Part shown: piece by piece, positions 1 to 8,782 of the stretch | How the letters are laid out: every line of letters begins with the position of its first letter | How positions within the stretch are numbered: position 1 is the stretch's first letter | Source: Bacteroidales bacterium | GTDB lineage: Bacteria; Bacteroidota; Bacteroidia; Bacteroidales; JAUNSR01 | DNA: 54,844 nucleotides | Reading direction: 5' to 3' | Assembly (NCBI GenBank): GCA_030539115.1 | Contig: JAUNSR010000022.1 | Coordinates: 1-54,844 of the forward strand | Program-made: the position numbers and the translations under genes | The notes under the pieces: generated by a model | The model's database searches: none | Told to the model about the DNA's origin: nothing | The model's input: only the letters and a program-made list of their open reading frames with translations

Positions 1-191
1 TATAACTTCCCATTGTTTTGTTTTTTTGGGAGTCAACTTTTTTCAGTATAAGACACTAATCCTACTAAAATTTTTAATTATTCACAATTGATTTGTTTCT
101 CATTCATATTAAATGGATTTAAATGCTTTAGTATTTATTTTCTTCAAACATAGAGAACAAAAAAAGGGCAATCAAGTCCATTTAAATCCCA

Positions 192-226
192 AAAAGGCGC
201 AGGTAAAAAAATTTACCTGCGCCTTT
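192..226 (-). terminator. Terminator of nifJ
   Basis: A perfect 15-bp inverted repeat (193-207 with 212-226, GC-rich core GGCGCAGG) lies 45 bases past the nifJ stop and is followed on the minus strand by a short T run. It fits an intrinsic terminator. The rest of 1-191 shows no gene. Confidence 0.85.
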
Positions 227-270
227 ATATAATAATATTATTCTGAATAATATTCTAAAAAACAGATTGA

Positions 271-3200
271 TTAATCAGCATCCTTATCTGCAACATTAGT
301 CCAATCTTGAGCTGCCATACGTTTGTAGCTCTTGTAACGATACTTAGCATTTTGTTCAGCTGCTTTAAACAATTCGCCTGCTTCTTGAGGGAAAGTTTTC
401 ATAAGAGCAGTATAACGAGCTTCACCCATTAGGAAGTCTTGGAATTTATCCCATTGAGGTTCTTTAGAATCCAAAGTAAATGGATTTTGTCCTTGTTCTT
501 CCAATTCAGGGTTGAAACGCCATAGATGCCAGTAACCACATTCAACAGCTTTAGCTTGTTCAGCCTGAGCTTTACCCATGCCGGCCTTCATGTAATGAGA
601 AATACATGGAGAGTAAGCAATGATTAAAGATGGTCCATCATAAGCTTCAGCCTCGCGAATAGCCTTAAGAGTTTGAGCTTGGTTTGCTCCCATTGCAACT
701 TGAGCTACATAAACATAACCATAAGTAGTTGCGATAAGACCAAGGTCTTTTTTACGGATACGTTTACCTGAAGCAGCAAATTTAGCAACTGCACCAACCG
801 GAGTAGATTTAGAAGATTGACCTCCTGTATTTGAATAAATTTCAGTATCAACAACTAAAATATTTACATTCTTACCTGAAGCAATAACATGATCAAGACC
901 ACCGTAACCTATATCATAAGCCCAACCATCACCACCTATAATCCATTGAGATTTCTTAATCAAATATTGTTTTAATTTAAGAATCTCTTTGCAAGGCTCG
1001 CAACCGCAAGCTTCCAAAGCAGGAATTAAACGAGCAGCTAGTTCAACAGTGGCATCAGCATTGTTTTTGTTTTCTATCCATTCAGTGAACATAGCTTTAA
1101 GCTCAGGAGTACAACAATCACAAGCTGCAGCTTCGTTCATAAATCTTTCGATACGAGAACGCATTTTTTCAACAGCAAGAGTCATACCTAATCCAAACTC
1201 AGCATTATCTTCAAACAAAGAGTTTGCCCAAGCAGGTCCATGACCGGCAGCATTCTTAGTATAAGGAGTAGAAGGAGCAGAACCGGAATAGATAGAAGTA
1301 CAACCTGTAGCATTAGCTACCATCTGACGATCTCCAAATAATTGAGAGATAAGTTTGATATAAGGAGTTTCACCACAACCTGCACAAGCACCAGAGAATT
1401 CAAACAATGGAGTTGCAAACTGAGAATTCTTAACGTTAGATTTTACATCAACTAATGATTGTTTGCTCTTAACGTCTTTAACCATATAAGCAAAGTTGGC
1501 TGCCTGATTTTCTTCCTCAGAAAGAGGTTTCATAACCAAAGCTTTTGCGCCTTTTTTACCTGGACAAACGTCAACGCAGTTATCACAACCTGTACAATCA
1601 AGAGGAGAAACCTGAATACGGAATTCAAGACCTGCAAGATCTTTTCCTGTAGCTTTCAATGTAACACCTTCAACAGGCAATCCAGCTTTTTCTTCAGGAG
1701 TTAGCAAGAATGGACGAATTGCAGCGTGAGGACAAACAAGAGCACATTGGTTACATTGGATACAATTTTCAGCATTCCATTCAGGAACAAAAGTAGCAAC
1801 GCCACGTTTCTCATAAGCAGCAGTACCTTGATTCCAAGTACCATCTTCACGACCTTTAAATGCAGAAACAGGAAGATCATAACCTTTCTGTGCGTTCATT
1901 ACACGAACAACATCTTTGATAAACTCAGGGTCGTCAGCATGTTTAGCCTCAACAGCAGGAACAATGTTAGCCCATTCAGCAGGTATTTGAACTTCAACAT
2001 ACTCTCCACCACGATCAACAGCAGCAAAGTTTTTGTTTACAACATCTTCACCTTTTTTACCGTAAGATTTTACGATAGCTTTTTTCATCTTCTCAACAGC
2101 CAATTCGTAAGGAATTACATTGGCAATTTTAAAGAATGCAGATTGAAGGATAGTGTTTGTACGATTACCAAGTCCTATTTCACGTGCAATAGCTGTTGCA
2201 TTTATAATATACATTTTGATATTATTAGCAGCAAGATACTGTTTTACGTTGTCTGGCAAATGTTTTTTAGTTTCTTCAGCATCCCAAATAGAGTTCAAAA
2301 GGAAAGTACCATTCTTTTTCAATCCTTTTGTTACATCATACATATGAAGATATGCAGGAACGTGACAAGCAACGAAATCAGGAGTATTTACCAAATAAGT
2401 TGAACGGATAGGGTTGTCGCCAAAACGAAGATGAGAACAAGTGAAACCGCCTGATTTCTTAGAGTCGTAAGCAAAGTATGCCTGACAATATTTAGTTGTA
2501 TTATCACCAATGATTTTGATAGAGTTTTTATTTGCTCCAACAGTACCATCAGCTCCTAAACCAAAGAATTTGGCAGCAAAACATCCGTCTTTAAGATCCA
2601 ATTCAGGAAGTTTAGGAAGAGAAGTAAACGTAACATCATCCTCAATACCTATTGTGAAACCATTCTTTGGTTCATTCATTGCAAGATTGTTGAATACAGA
2701 AACAATCTGAGATGGAGTAGTATCTTTAGAAGACAAACCATAACGGCCACCAACTACAATCGGTGCATCTTTTGATCCATAAAGAACATCTTTAACATCA
2801 AGATATAAAGGTTCTCCGTTTGCTCCCGGTTCTTTAGTTCTATCCAAAACAGCAATACGTTTAGCTGTTTTAGGAAGAGCTGCCAAGAAATGTTTAGCAG
2901 AGAACGGACGATACAAGTGAACAGAAATCAAACCTACTTTTTCACCCTGAGCCTGAAGATAATCAATAGCTTCACGGGCAGCTTCAGTAACAGAACCCAT
3001 GGCGATGATTATTCTCTCTGCATCTTCAGCCCCATAATAATCGAACAATTTATATGAACGGCCAGTAACTGTAGACATTTTATCCATATAATTTTGAACG
3101 ATTTCAGGGACAGCTGTATAGAAAGGATTTGAAGCTTCACGTGCCTGGAAGAAGATATCCTCATTTTGAGCAGTACCTCTTGCAACAGGGTTTTCAGGAT

Positions 3201-3831
3201 TGATAGCACGAGCACGGAACTCATCAAGTTTTTCCCAATTAATAAATTGAGCTAAGTCTTCATTATCAAGGGCCTCAATCTTTTGGATCTCATGAGAAGT
3301 ACGGAACCCGTCAAAGAAATGAACAAAAGGTACACGGCTTTCAATAGTTGCCAAATGAGCGACACCGGCTAAATCCATTACTTCTTGTACAGAACCTGTA
3401 CAAAGCATTGCAAAGCCTGTTTGACGAGTAGACATTACATCTTGATGATCTCCAAAAATTGAAAGAGCATGAGAAGCAAGTGTACGGGCAGAAACATGAA
3501 ATACACAAGGAAGTAACTCACCTGCAATCTTATACATATTAGGAATCATCAAAAGAAGACCCTGAGATGCAGTAAATGTTGAAGTCAATGCTCCCGCCTG
3601 CAAAGAACCATGAACAGCTCCTGCTGCTCCAGCTTCTGACTGCATTTCCTCAACTTTAACTGTTTCACCGAAGATATTTTTTCTTCCGTTAGCAGCCCAT
3701 TCATCAACATATTCAGCCATTGTTGAAGATGGTGTGATCGGATAAATCGAAGCTACTTCACTGAACATATAGGCAATATGTGCAGCTGCCTGATTTCCAT
3801 CACATGTTAAAAATTTTTTTTCTTTAGTCAT
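271..3831 (-). CDS. nifJ: Pyruvate:ferredoxin (flavodoxin) oxidoreductase
   Basis: A single-chain PFOR of 1186 residues, the usual length, that oxidises pyruvate with CoA to acetyl-CoA and CO2 and reduces ferredoxin; this is central to anaerobic energy metabolism. The N-terminal pyruvate-binding domain begins near residue 5 (ITPSSTMAEYVDEW). Two 4Fe-4S ferredoxin motifs follow: CIQCNQCALVCP near 695 and CTGCDNCVDVCPG near 747. The cluster cysteines of the thiamine-diphosphate domain start at CAGCGETPY near 815, and the TPP-binding stretch GDGWAYDIGYGG lies near 968 with SNTGGQSSKSTP after it. All expected cofactor motifs are intact. It is the last of three closely spaced minus-strand genes (24 bases after the DUF4870 gene) and ends at a strong terminator. 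An own promoter in the upstream gene cannot be excluded. Confidence 0.98.
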   Translation of the reverse strand: MTKEKKFLTCDGNQAAAHIAYMFSEVASIYPITPSSTMAEYVDEWAANGRKNIFGETVKVEEMQSEAGAAGAVHGSLQAGALTSTFTASQGLLLMIPNMYKIAGELLPCVFHVSARTLASHALSIFGDHQDVMSTRQTGFAMLCTGSVQEVMDLAGVAHLATIESRVPFVHFFDGFRTSHEIQKIEALDNEDLAQFINWEKLDEFRARAINPENPVARGTAQNEDIFFQAREASNPFYTAVPEIVQNYMDKMSTVTGRSYKLFDYYGAEDAERIIIAMGSVTEAAREAIDYLQAQGEKVGLISVHLYRPFSAKHFLAALPKTAKRIAVLDRTKEPGANGEPLYLDVKDVLYGSKDAPIVVGGRYGLSSKDTTPSQIVSVFNNLAMNEPKNGFTIGIEDDVTFTSLPKLPELDLKDGCFAAKFFGLGADGTVGANKNSIKIIGDNTTKYCQAYFAYDSKKSGGFTCSHLRFGDNPIRSTYLVNTPDFVACHVPAYLHMYDVTKGLKKNGTFLLNSIWDAEETKKHLPDNVKQYLAANNIKMYIINATAIAREIGLGNRTNTILQSAFFKIANVIPYELAVEKMKKAIVKSYGKKGEDVVNKNFAAVDRGGEYVEVQIPAEWANIVPAVEAKHADDPEFIKDVVRVMNAQKGYDLPVSAFKGREDGTWNQGTAAYEKRGVATFVPEWNAENCIQCNQCALVCPHAAIRPFLLTPEEKAGLPVEGVTLKATGKDLAGLEFRIQVSPLDCTGCDNCVDVCPGKKGAKALVMKPLSEEENQAANFAYMVKDVKSKQSLVDVKSNVKNSQFATPLFEFSGACAGCGETPYIKLISQLFGDRQMVANATGCTSIYSGSAPSTPYTKNAAGHGPAWANSLFEDNAEFGLGMTLAVEKMRSRIERFMNEAAACDCCTPELKAMFTEWIENKNNADATVELAARLIPALEACGCEPCKEILKLKQYLIKKSQWIIGGDGWAYDIGYGGLDHVIASGKNVNILVVDTEIYSNTGGQSSKSTPVGAVAKFAASGKRIRKKDLGLIATTYGYVYVAQVAMGANQAQTLKAIREAEAYDGPSLIIAYSPCISHYMKAGMGKAQAEQAKAVECGYWHLWRFNPELEEQGQNPFTLDSKEPQWDKFQDFLMGEARYTALMKTFPQEAGELFKAAEQNAKYRYKSYKRMAAQDWTNVADKDAD

Positions 3832-3855
3832 AACTCAACTTTTATAAGTAGATAA

Positions 3856-4410
3856 TTATTTTAAAATTTGTAGGGAAAGCGGATATTTCCAAGTCTCGCC
3901 ACTAAGACCTTTAATTGCTCCTATGATAGGTACAACAAAAATCCACAAACTAAATATGGCGCCTAACAATAAGACTCCGCTAAAATTTGAAAATATATTG
4001 AATGTAGATAAACTTGAAAAGCTGTTTATCAATAATACCGGAGCGCCAAAAATCATAAATGCAATTGAAACTAAAAAATATGTAATCATCCAATTACAAA
4101 TATATTTTCCTTGGGCATCAACTTTTTCGGACTTATTCTTTGCAATTATCCATAATATTATTGGTAAAAACCATCCAATTTTTGGAACGATAATCAAAAA
4201 ACTCATCAATGCCAAATAAGCATTTTCGGATAAATTTAGAGGTAAGTCTTCACTCTTTTTAGAAGTTTCGTCCTCTCTTGAAGAAGTTTCATCCTGATTT
4301 TTAAAAGTTTCACTTTGCCTGAACTTTTCTTTTGATCTTTCAAATTCATCATCAGACAATATTCCTGAAGAATGAAGTTCCTCTAATACTTTTAATTTAT
4401 TTTCCTCCAT
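3856..4410 (-). CDS. SHOCT / DUF4870-type small membrane protein
   Basis: A 184-residue protein of unknown function. The first 30 residues (LEELHSSGILSDDEFERSKEKF) match the SHOCT pattern, a short helical oligomerisation motif more often found at C-termini. A hydrophilic Ser/Glu/Lys-rich linker follows (about 31-58), then three to four membrane helices between about 65 and 170 with the look of DUF4870/TM2-like proteins. It lies 18 bases after the ATPase gene and 24 bases before nifJ, so the three may share a transcript. A role in sensing or membrane scaffolding would be a guess. Confidence 0.7.
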   Translation of the reverse strand: MEENKLKVLEELHSSGILSDDEFERSKEKFRQSETFKNQDETSSREDETSKKSEDLPLNLSENAYLALMSFLIIVPKIGWFLPIILWIIAKNKSEKVDAQGKYICNWMITYFLVSIAFMIFGAPVLLINSFSSLSTFNIFSNFSGVLLLGAIFSLWIFVVPIIGAIKGLSGETWKYPLSLQILK

Positions 4411-4428
4411 AGCATTACATTTAATATA

Positions 4429-5610
4429 TTAATATAGAAAGCCCAATAACCATAAAGGTATCATATTGTCTTTGCCTATTTCTGTATCATCAATAGCATA
4501 ATAATGATCCTTCATATCTTTTATCTTCATCATTCTATCCCCAACCTGAAATTGCAAAGATTGATTAACCACAAACTGGAAACCTTTTTCAAGAGATTTA
4601 TTCAATTTATTGTCTTTATGAAGAGTATTATAAAAAAATGTTTCTCTTACTGCCTGCTGATCCACTTTAGCAGGTCTAATTGGATACATAAGATTAGTAT
4701 TATGCATATATACAACTGAAGGCTTTTTAGGAAAATCCTCACCCTCAACATAAAGCATATTCAACAATCTGGCATCTTTTAAATACTTAATATAATTAAC
4801 GATTGTTGCTCTTGATGTGTTTATTTCTTTTGCCAATTGGCTAACATTGGGAGCAGCGGGTGCGTTAACGGCTAACAAATATAAAAGTTTTCTTAATTTT
4901 GACAGATAACTTTGTTCTATCTGTTTAAGAAATACCACATCAACCTCAAGCATCATGTTCATAGTCTTTAACAAATTCTCTGAAAAATTTCTTTTTTCAA
5001 GAAAAAACGGATAAAATCCATGATGCAAATAATCTTGTAAATATGCTAAAGGCTTTATTTCTGAGCAAATTTCTTTAGCTATTTCTTTATGGGAGGTTAA
5101 AATTTCTTCCAATTTATAGGAGCGGAAATTTGTTCCTGCCATTAAATTCAAAAACTCTCTAAAAGAGAAACCTCTTAAATTATACGATTCCACTAATCCG
5201 GATAGATATGGATTCTCTTCCTTGAGTCGCATAACTGAAGAACCGGTAAAAACTATTTTAAGATTATGTAAATTCTCATAACAATACCTTAATTCTTCCG
5301 ACCAATCAGGATATTTAAAAACCTGATCTATCAAAAGAGTTTTACCACCCTTTTGCCAAAACTCAGTTGCAAAATCACGCAGTTTACGTTCTGTAAAGTA
5401 AAAATGGTTGAGATTTATATAAAGACAAGACCTATCTGTTCCGAAATTTTCTTTGGCATACTGAAGCAAGAACGTCGTTTTTCCTACCCCTCTGCTTCCT
5501 TTAATTCCTATAAGAGGTTTGTTCCAGTCTATTTCATCCATCAGCTCTCGCCTAACGGGAGTTCCTAAATGCTCAACTAAATATTTATGTGTTCTGAAGA
5601 ATGCTTCCAC
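4429..5610 (-). CDS. AAA-family ATPase (AAA_14 / DUF4143 type)
   Basis: 393 residues. Walker A is GSRGVGKT at residues 38-45, and the Walker B-like strand TLLIDQV has Asp near 95. A sensor-like stretch IVFTGSSVMRL follows. The C-terminal half carries a winged-helix-like segment (VSQLAKEINTSRATIVNYIKYL) and a DUF4143-like tail ending IGKDNMIPLWLLGFLY, an ending I recall from many Bacteroidales members. The family is abundant and its function is not settled; DNA- or nucleotide-linked roles have been proposed. It heads the tight minus-strand group with the DUF4870 gene and nifJ. A degenerate copy of the dispersed repeat lies about 100 bases upstream. It appears intact. Confidence 0.85.
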   Translation of the reverse strand: MEAFFRTHKYLVEHLGTPVRRELMDEIDWNKPLIGIKGSRGVGKTTFLLQYAKENFGTDRSCLYINLNHFYFTERKLRDFATEFWQKGGKTLLIDQVFKYPDWSEELRYCYENLHNLKIVFTGSSVMRLKEENPYLSGLVESYNLRGFSFREFLNLMAGTNFRSYKLEEILTSHKEIAKEICSEIKPLAYLQDYLHHGFYPFFLEKRNFSENLLKTMNMMLEVDVVFLKQIEQSYLSKLRKLLYLLAVNAPAAPNVSQLAKEINTSRATIVNYIKYLKDARLLNMLYVEGEDFPKKPSVVYMHNTNLMYPIRPAKVDQQAVRETFFYNTLHKDNKLNKSLEKGFQFVVNQSLQFQVGDRMMKIKDMKDHYYAIDDTEIGKDNMIPLWLLGFLY

Positions 5611-5704
5611 TTCCTATATAATTAAATCTCACAAAAGTAACTAAAAATAGTAATTATGCAACCTTGACATTGCAATTTATATCTCCTTTTGCATAAAAGA
5701 GATC

Positions 5705-5797
5705 TCATTTGGATCCATTTTTTTACACTAAGGTAGAAATGCACCTTTTAGATTCTTTTTTTAGATTTTTCATCTTTGAATGAGTTTTAATGATTCT
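5705..5797 (-). repeat. Dispersed repeat, degenerate copy A
   Basis: Read on the minus strand, this matches the family core at ACTCA-TCAAAGATGA, AAAAGGTGCATTT-TACCTTAG and the terminal CAAATGA-A block. The ATACC/GGTAT stem present in other copies is lost. It is the most diverged of the five units in the window. See the entries at 13958, 14062, 15898 and 48563. Confidence 0.6.
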
Positions 5798-5843
5798 ATT
5801 ATTTTTAAAATATGTTAAACAACATATTTCCCCATAAATTTTC

Positions 5844-5874
5844 TTTGATATTTAATTTGAAGAGTTTATATTTG
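5844..5874 (+). promoter_or_regulatory. Promoter of the candidate small RNA
   Basis: TTTG at 5844-5847 and TATATTTG at 5867-5874 are separated by exactly 19 bases. This is an excellent match to the Bacteroidota housekeeping promoter (TTTG, 19-21 bases, TAnnTTTG). The same 19-base spacing is seen at both tRNA-His promoters in this window. Transcription should start near 5880. Confidence 0.65.
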
Positions 5875-5879
5875 CAATG

Positions 5880-5944
5880 TGTTTTTCATGGTATTAGATT
5901 TAAGGTTAATAAAGATTGGTTGTCGTGAGACAACCATTTTTTTT
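5880..5944 (+). ncRNA. Candidate small RNA of about 65 nt
   Basis: The unit has the promoter above at its 5' end and a strong intrinsic terminator at its 3' end: stem TGGTTGTC (5917-5924), loop GTGA, stem GACAACCA (5929-5936), then eight or more T. No gene precedes the terminator on the plus strand, and the next plus-strand gene is over 3 kb away, so the hairpin is not explained as the end of an operon. A short frame runs through it without clear coding character. I do not recognise it as a known RNA family. The function is unknown. Confidence 0.55.
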
Positions 5945-6310
5945 ATCTATATATCAGATATAATTTCTACTTCTATAAAATACACCCAACACATATTTAT
6001 AACCTCATCCATTTATAGCAATTTCCTATTAAAAAATCATTGTTTTTTGTCTAATATATAATCAGCATCTATAAACGCGTTATTCCCCAACATAAAATAA
6101 ACCGAAAAAAATCAATATCATAGTTACATATTCTGCCCAAGATCTATTTTGAAAATTTAAACTTAAATGTGTCAAGTTCAACAATATGTATTCAGGTTAA
6201 TATATATTCAATTCTTTATTACCGCTTTTATATAAGAATAAAGGGAAGATACTTAAAAAGCATCTTCCCTTCTCCTTTGCTTATCTCCAACAAAACAGCA
6301 AAATCTGTAT
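5945..6310. other. Gene-poor AT-rich stretch
   Basis: No coding frame worth calling is visible on either strand between the small-RNA terminator and the end of the small open frame. The only structured element is the hairpin at 6239-6272. Confidence 0.5.
6239..6272 (-). terminator. Hairpin, probable terminator of the cotH transcript
   Basis: AAGGGAAGAT pairs with ATCTTCCCTT across a short loop, and the 3' side on the minus strand is T-rich but interrupted. It lies downstream of the CotH-family gene and the small open frame that overlaps it. Confidence 0.45.
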
Positions 6311-6463
6311 TCAAATTATGATAATTTCTTTATCTATGGCATCAAATACGGCATAAATATATTGACTTTTTGCAATTCTATCTAATTTATTCCAATCAAT
6401 AAGAAAATACTTATTACTAAAAAAACTTACATCTTTATAATCCAGCCACATAGGAATCAACAT
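6311..6463 (-). CDS. Possible small protein of 50 residues overlapping the cotH 3' end
   Basis: This frame starts ATG at 6463, overlaps the last 29 bases of the CotH-family gene in another frame, and runs 50 codons to a TGA. The translation begins MLIPMWLDYKD and includes IDWNKLDRIAKSQYIYAVFD. Its composition is balanced, with charged and aromatic residues rather than the Phe/Ile/Lys/Asn runs of random AT-rich frames. It could be a small translationally coupled gene, or the remnant of a longer cotH C-terminus shifted out of frame. No family is recognised. Confidence 0.35.
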   Translation of the reverse strand: MLIPMWLDYKDVSFFSNKYFLIDWNKLDRIAKSQYIYAVFDAIDKEIIII

Positions 6464-8213
6464 AAGATACTCTATTTTTTACCCATACTTTCAACTTAGA
6501 TATACTTGAAATATAATTTTTACTATTTGGCCACATATTTGCATCTTTTCTAAATGATGTCTCTGCCTTGTTTGCATACTCATCAATATAATCATAAAGT
6601 TCATTTAAATGACTTATTTTAAATTCAGCCCATTTAGATTTATAAAGTTCTTTTATCACAGGGTCTTGGATAAATCTACTAAAAAAAAGCTTTCCTGGCC
6701 CATTCATTTTATCAAGAAACAATGGATTTGTATAAGATCCAAAATAATATCCACTTTGTTCATAATCAAATCCCCAATCAAAATCCCAAATTGGACCCAT
6801 AAAATATTTACCTTCCACATCTTTAAACATAAAAGTACTTTTGGGATGATTTATCTCATTATTCTGGGTTAAATTATATGCAATTAGATAACCAACCAAA
6901 GATTCTGCATCTATATAATTTAAATAATCAGAGTTAGGGAAATTAGATGAAGCAAAAGCATTTTCAAATTTCTCAAAATCTGATTTTATTTTATCAAAAT
7001 GAGTCTGATCTCTGACATCCGGATCTTTAACCATAACAGGAAGATTAAAGTTTGGAGATTTAAACTTCCAAGTCTCATCAAAATATGTATCAAGCTCTAA
7101 AATAACGCCATTTTCTTCATCTATATCTACCCTGTTATTATCAATTTCAACCTGTTCGGTAAGCATATAACTACCCATATACACACCATTTAAAGTTAAA
7201 TCAAAAGGTTCGGCATGATTTGTAAAAGGCAGATCTAAAAGCCTGCCTATTTTAAAAGCTACTGCATTAAGCATAAGAGTCGGGTCCTGATAATTTGCCA
7301 GCATTACCCAACTTCTGGCTTTCTTCATTCCAAGCATTTTTTTACCCTCGCCCTTTGCAAACTTAATTTTATATGGTTTCTTAGGATATCCCCATGTAGA
7401 GTTACCTCTTCCTTTTATTGTTGTATTGGAAGTAAAAGCTTCAAACTCATCTGTATTAACAGTAATCTCAGCATTTAAATAAACATCTTTTGAGGTTACG
7501 GCAATTCTATTTTCTGTAGTAATAATTATTTGAGGCACATCGTAAGTAACAAAAGATATAACATAATCTTTACTAAATCCATATTCGTCAAAAAGAGTAT
7601 ATTTCACAGGAAGTGTAAAATCATTTACACTCACACCACTTTTTTGCTCTACATTATTAACAAGCACCTTTGAGGCCCCGGTCTCAAAAGTTGCTATCAT
7701 ATTTTTATTGGGTATATCAATCCTTTGTTCAGACTTGTTAGATACAAATTCGATATTTAAATTTTGTGACAAAAAAGGATTCTTTTCTTTTAGAAATTTA
7801 AAAGAAACAAATTCCAATTTAGGCATAGAAATATTTACTGTATAACTATTCTTGCTGCCATCCTCTGCCTCGACTACATAAACCACCTTTTTGGAAAAAT
7901 CATTTTTACTTACTCCGCTTTTCTGTTCAATACCATCAACTGTAACTCTTATACCATTATGGGTAAAAGTTGCAATTAAATTTGACTTATTAATCCCTGA
8001 ATCATAATAAGTAGCATCTATATTATTGAGGAAAATTTTTGATGTTATATCTTTATTAATATTTGGACTGTTATTTGAAGCCTCAAACTTAAAAGTAAGC
8101 ATTTGTTTTGATGATGAAAGTGAGACATCAGGTTCATCCTCACTATTACATCCAGTAAATAGAAATAACAGCATTGTTAATAAAGACAATAAGCCTTTAA
8201 CTACATTCTTCAT
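6435..8213 (-). CDS. CotH-kinase family lipoprotein
   Basis: 592 residues from the ATG at 8213. A longer frame reaches into the tRNA-His gene and is rejected. The start gives a lipoprotein signal, MKNVVKGLLSLLTMLLFLFTGC, with lipobox FTGC. Two tandem domains of about 85 residues follow, each with the pattern ATF...V-GIEQKSGVS-NDF (EQKSGVS in both), resembling beta-sandwich repeats of Bacteroidetes surface proteins (DUF5018-like). The CotH domain begins near residue 260 (KGRGNSTWGYPKKPYKIKF) and includes LNGVYMGSYMLTEQVE and GPIWDFDWGF near 478. CotH domains are atypical protein kinases in spore-coat assembly. In Bacteroidales lipoproteins the substrate is unknown, and surface anchoring is inferred from the lipobox. 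Confidence 0.9.
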   Translation of the reverse strand: MKNVVKGLLSLLTMLLFLFTGCNSEDEPDVSLSSSKQMLTFKFEASNNSPNINKDITSKIFLNNIDATYYDSGINKSNLIATFTHNGIRVTVDGIEQKSGVSKNDFSKKVVYVVEAEDGSKNSYTVNISMPKLEFVSFKFLKEKNPFLSQNLNIEFVSNKSEQRIDIPNKNMIATFETGASKVLVNNVEQKSGVSVNDFTLPVKYTLFDEYGFSKDYVISFVTYDVPQIIITTENRIAVTSKDVYLNAEITVNTDEFEAFTSNTTIKGRGNSTWGYPKKPYKIKFAKGEGKKMLGMKKARSWVMLANYQDPTLMLNAVAFKIGRLLDLPFTNHAEPFDLTLNGVYMGSYMLTEQVEIDNNRVDIDEENGVILELDTYFDETWKFKSPNFNLPVMVKDPDVRDQTHFDKIKSDFEKFENAFASSNFPNSDYLNYIDAESLVGYLIAYNLTQNNEINHPKSTFMFKDVEGKYFMGPIWDFDWGFDYEQSGYYFGSYTNPLFLDKMNGPGKLFFSRFIQDPVIKELYKSKWAEFKISHLNELYDYIDEYANKAETSFRKDANMWPNSKNYISSISKLKVWVKNRVSYVDSYVAGL

Positions 8214-8295
8214 GATAAAAATATTAAGGTGGGTTAAATTAATAAAATTTACATTTCCTGACAAAAAAAATATATATTCTTTCTTTTTAGAAATA

Positions 8296-8328
8296 AAAAA
8301 AGAGCATCTTAATAAAAAGACACTCTCT
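8296..8328 (-). terminator. Terminator of the first tRNA-His gene
   Basis: AGAGCATCTT pairs with AAGACACTCT (one wobble on the minus strand) and is followed on the minus strand by a run of seven T. Confidence 0.7.
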
Positions 8329-8332
8329 TTTG

Positions 8333-8407
8333 GGTGGAAGACGGGGCTCGAACCCGCGACCTTCGGAACCACAATCCGACACTCTAACCAACTGAGCTAC
8401 ATCCACC
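8333..8407 (-). tRNA. tRNA-His (GTG), copy 1
   Basis: Read on the minus strand this is a full cloverleaf with anticodon loop TTGTGGT (anticodon GTG), T arm GGGTTCGAGCCCC, and the extra 5' G opposite a C discriminator that is the identity mark of tRNA-His. Position 6 of the acceptor stem is a T-T mismatch. CCA is not fully encoded. It has its own promoter and terminator. Confidence 0.97.
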
Positions 8408-8425
8408 ATTTTTGCTATTGCGGTG

Positions 8426-8455
8426 CAAAGATATAAACATTTTTATTTAGTGCAA
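8426..8455 (-). promoter_or_regulatory. Promoter of tRNA-His copy 1
   Basis: On the minus strand TTG (8453-8455) and TATCTTTG (8426-8433) are 19 bases apart, matching the Bacteroidota -33/-7 elements. The tRNA 5' end is about 18 bases downstream. Confidence 0.7.
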
Positions 8456-8616
8456 TACTTAAACCATTTTTTGATATTAAAATTCCAACTTTTAGTAAAA
8501 CTTTGATTGTTGATTTGGGAATTGGGCTTAATGATTAAATACGTTTATAAAAATTCATAAAGATTATCCAATTAGAAAAATATTAAAAAACAATATCAAA
8601 GCCACTTCATAAACAA

Positions 8617-8648
8617 TAAAAAAGCCATCTTATATCTAAGACAGCTTT
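8617..8648 (-). terminator. Terminator of the second tRNA-His gene
   Basis: AAAGCCATCTTA pairs with TAAGACAGCTTT, and the minus-strand 3' side is a T run. The sequence differs from the other tRNA-His terminator, so only the tRNA body is duplicated. Confidence 0.7.
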
Positions 8649-8659
8649 TAAAATTTTTG

Positions 8660-8734
8660 GGTGGAAGACGGGGCTCGAACCCGCGACCTTCGGAACCACA
8701 ATCCGACACTCTAACCAACTGAGCTACATCCACC
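8660..8734 (-). tRNA. tRNA-His (GTG), copy 2
   Basis: Identical over its whole length to the copy at 8333-8407, including the G-1/C73 pair and the GTG anticodon. The two genes are 327 bases apart on the same strand and have different flanks. Confidence 0.97.
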
Positions 8735-8752
8735 ATTTTTTGTGTTGCGGTG

Positions 8753-8782
8753 CAAATTTACCCAAAAATATCATTTCTACAA
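8753..8782 (-). promoter_or_regulatory. Promoter of tRNA-His copy 2
   Basis: On the minus strand TTG (8780-8782) and TAAATTTG (8753-8760) are 19 bases apart. The short stretch between promoter and tRNA (TTTGCACCGCAA) is shared with copy 1. Confidence 0.7.

Noticed and set aside
1726..2403. 225-codon open frame antisense to nifJ
   Set aside because: It lies wholly opposite a certain gene, its composition is Phe/Ser/Ile/Asn-rich, and it has no family features.
8214..8372. Upstream extension of the CotH-family reading frame by 53 codons
   Set aside because: It reads through the tRNA-His gene (MVPKVAGSSPVFHPK is a translated tRNA) and its terminator; the ATG at 8213 gives a normal lipoprotein signal.
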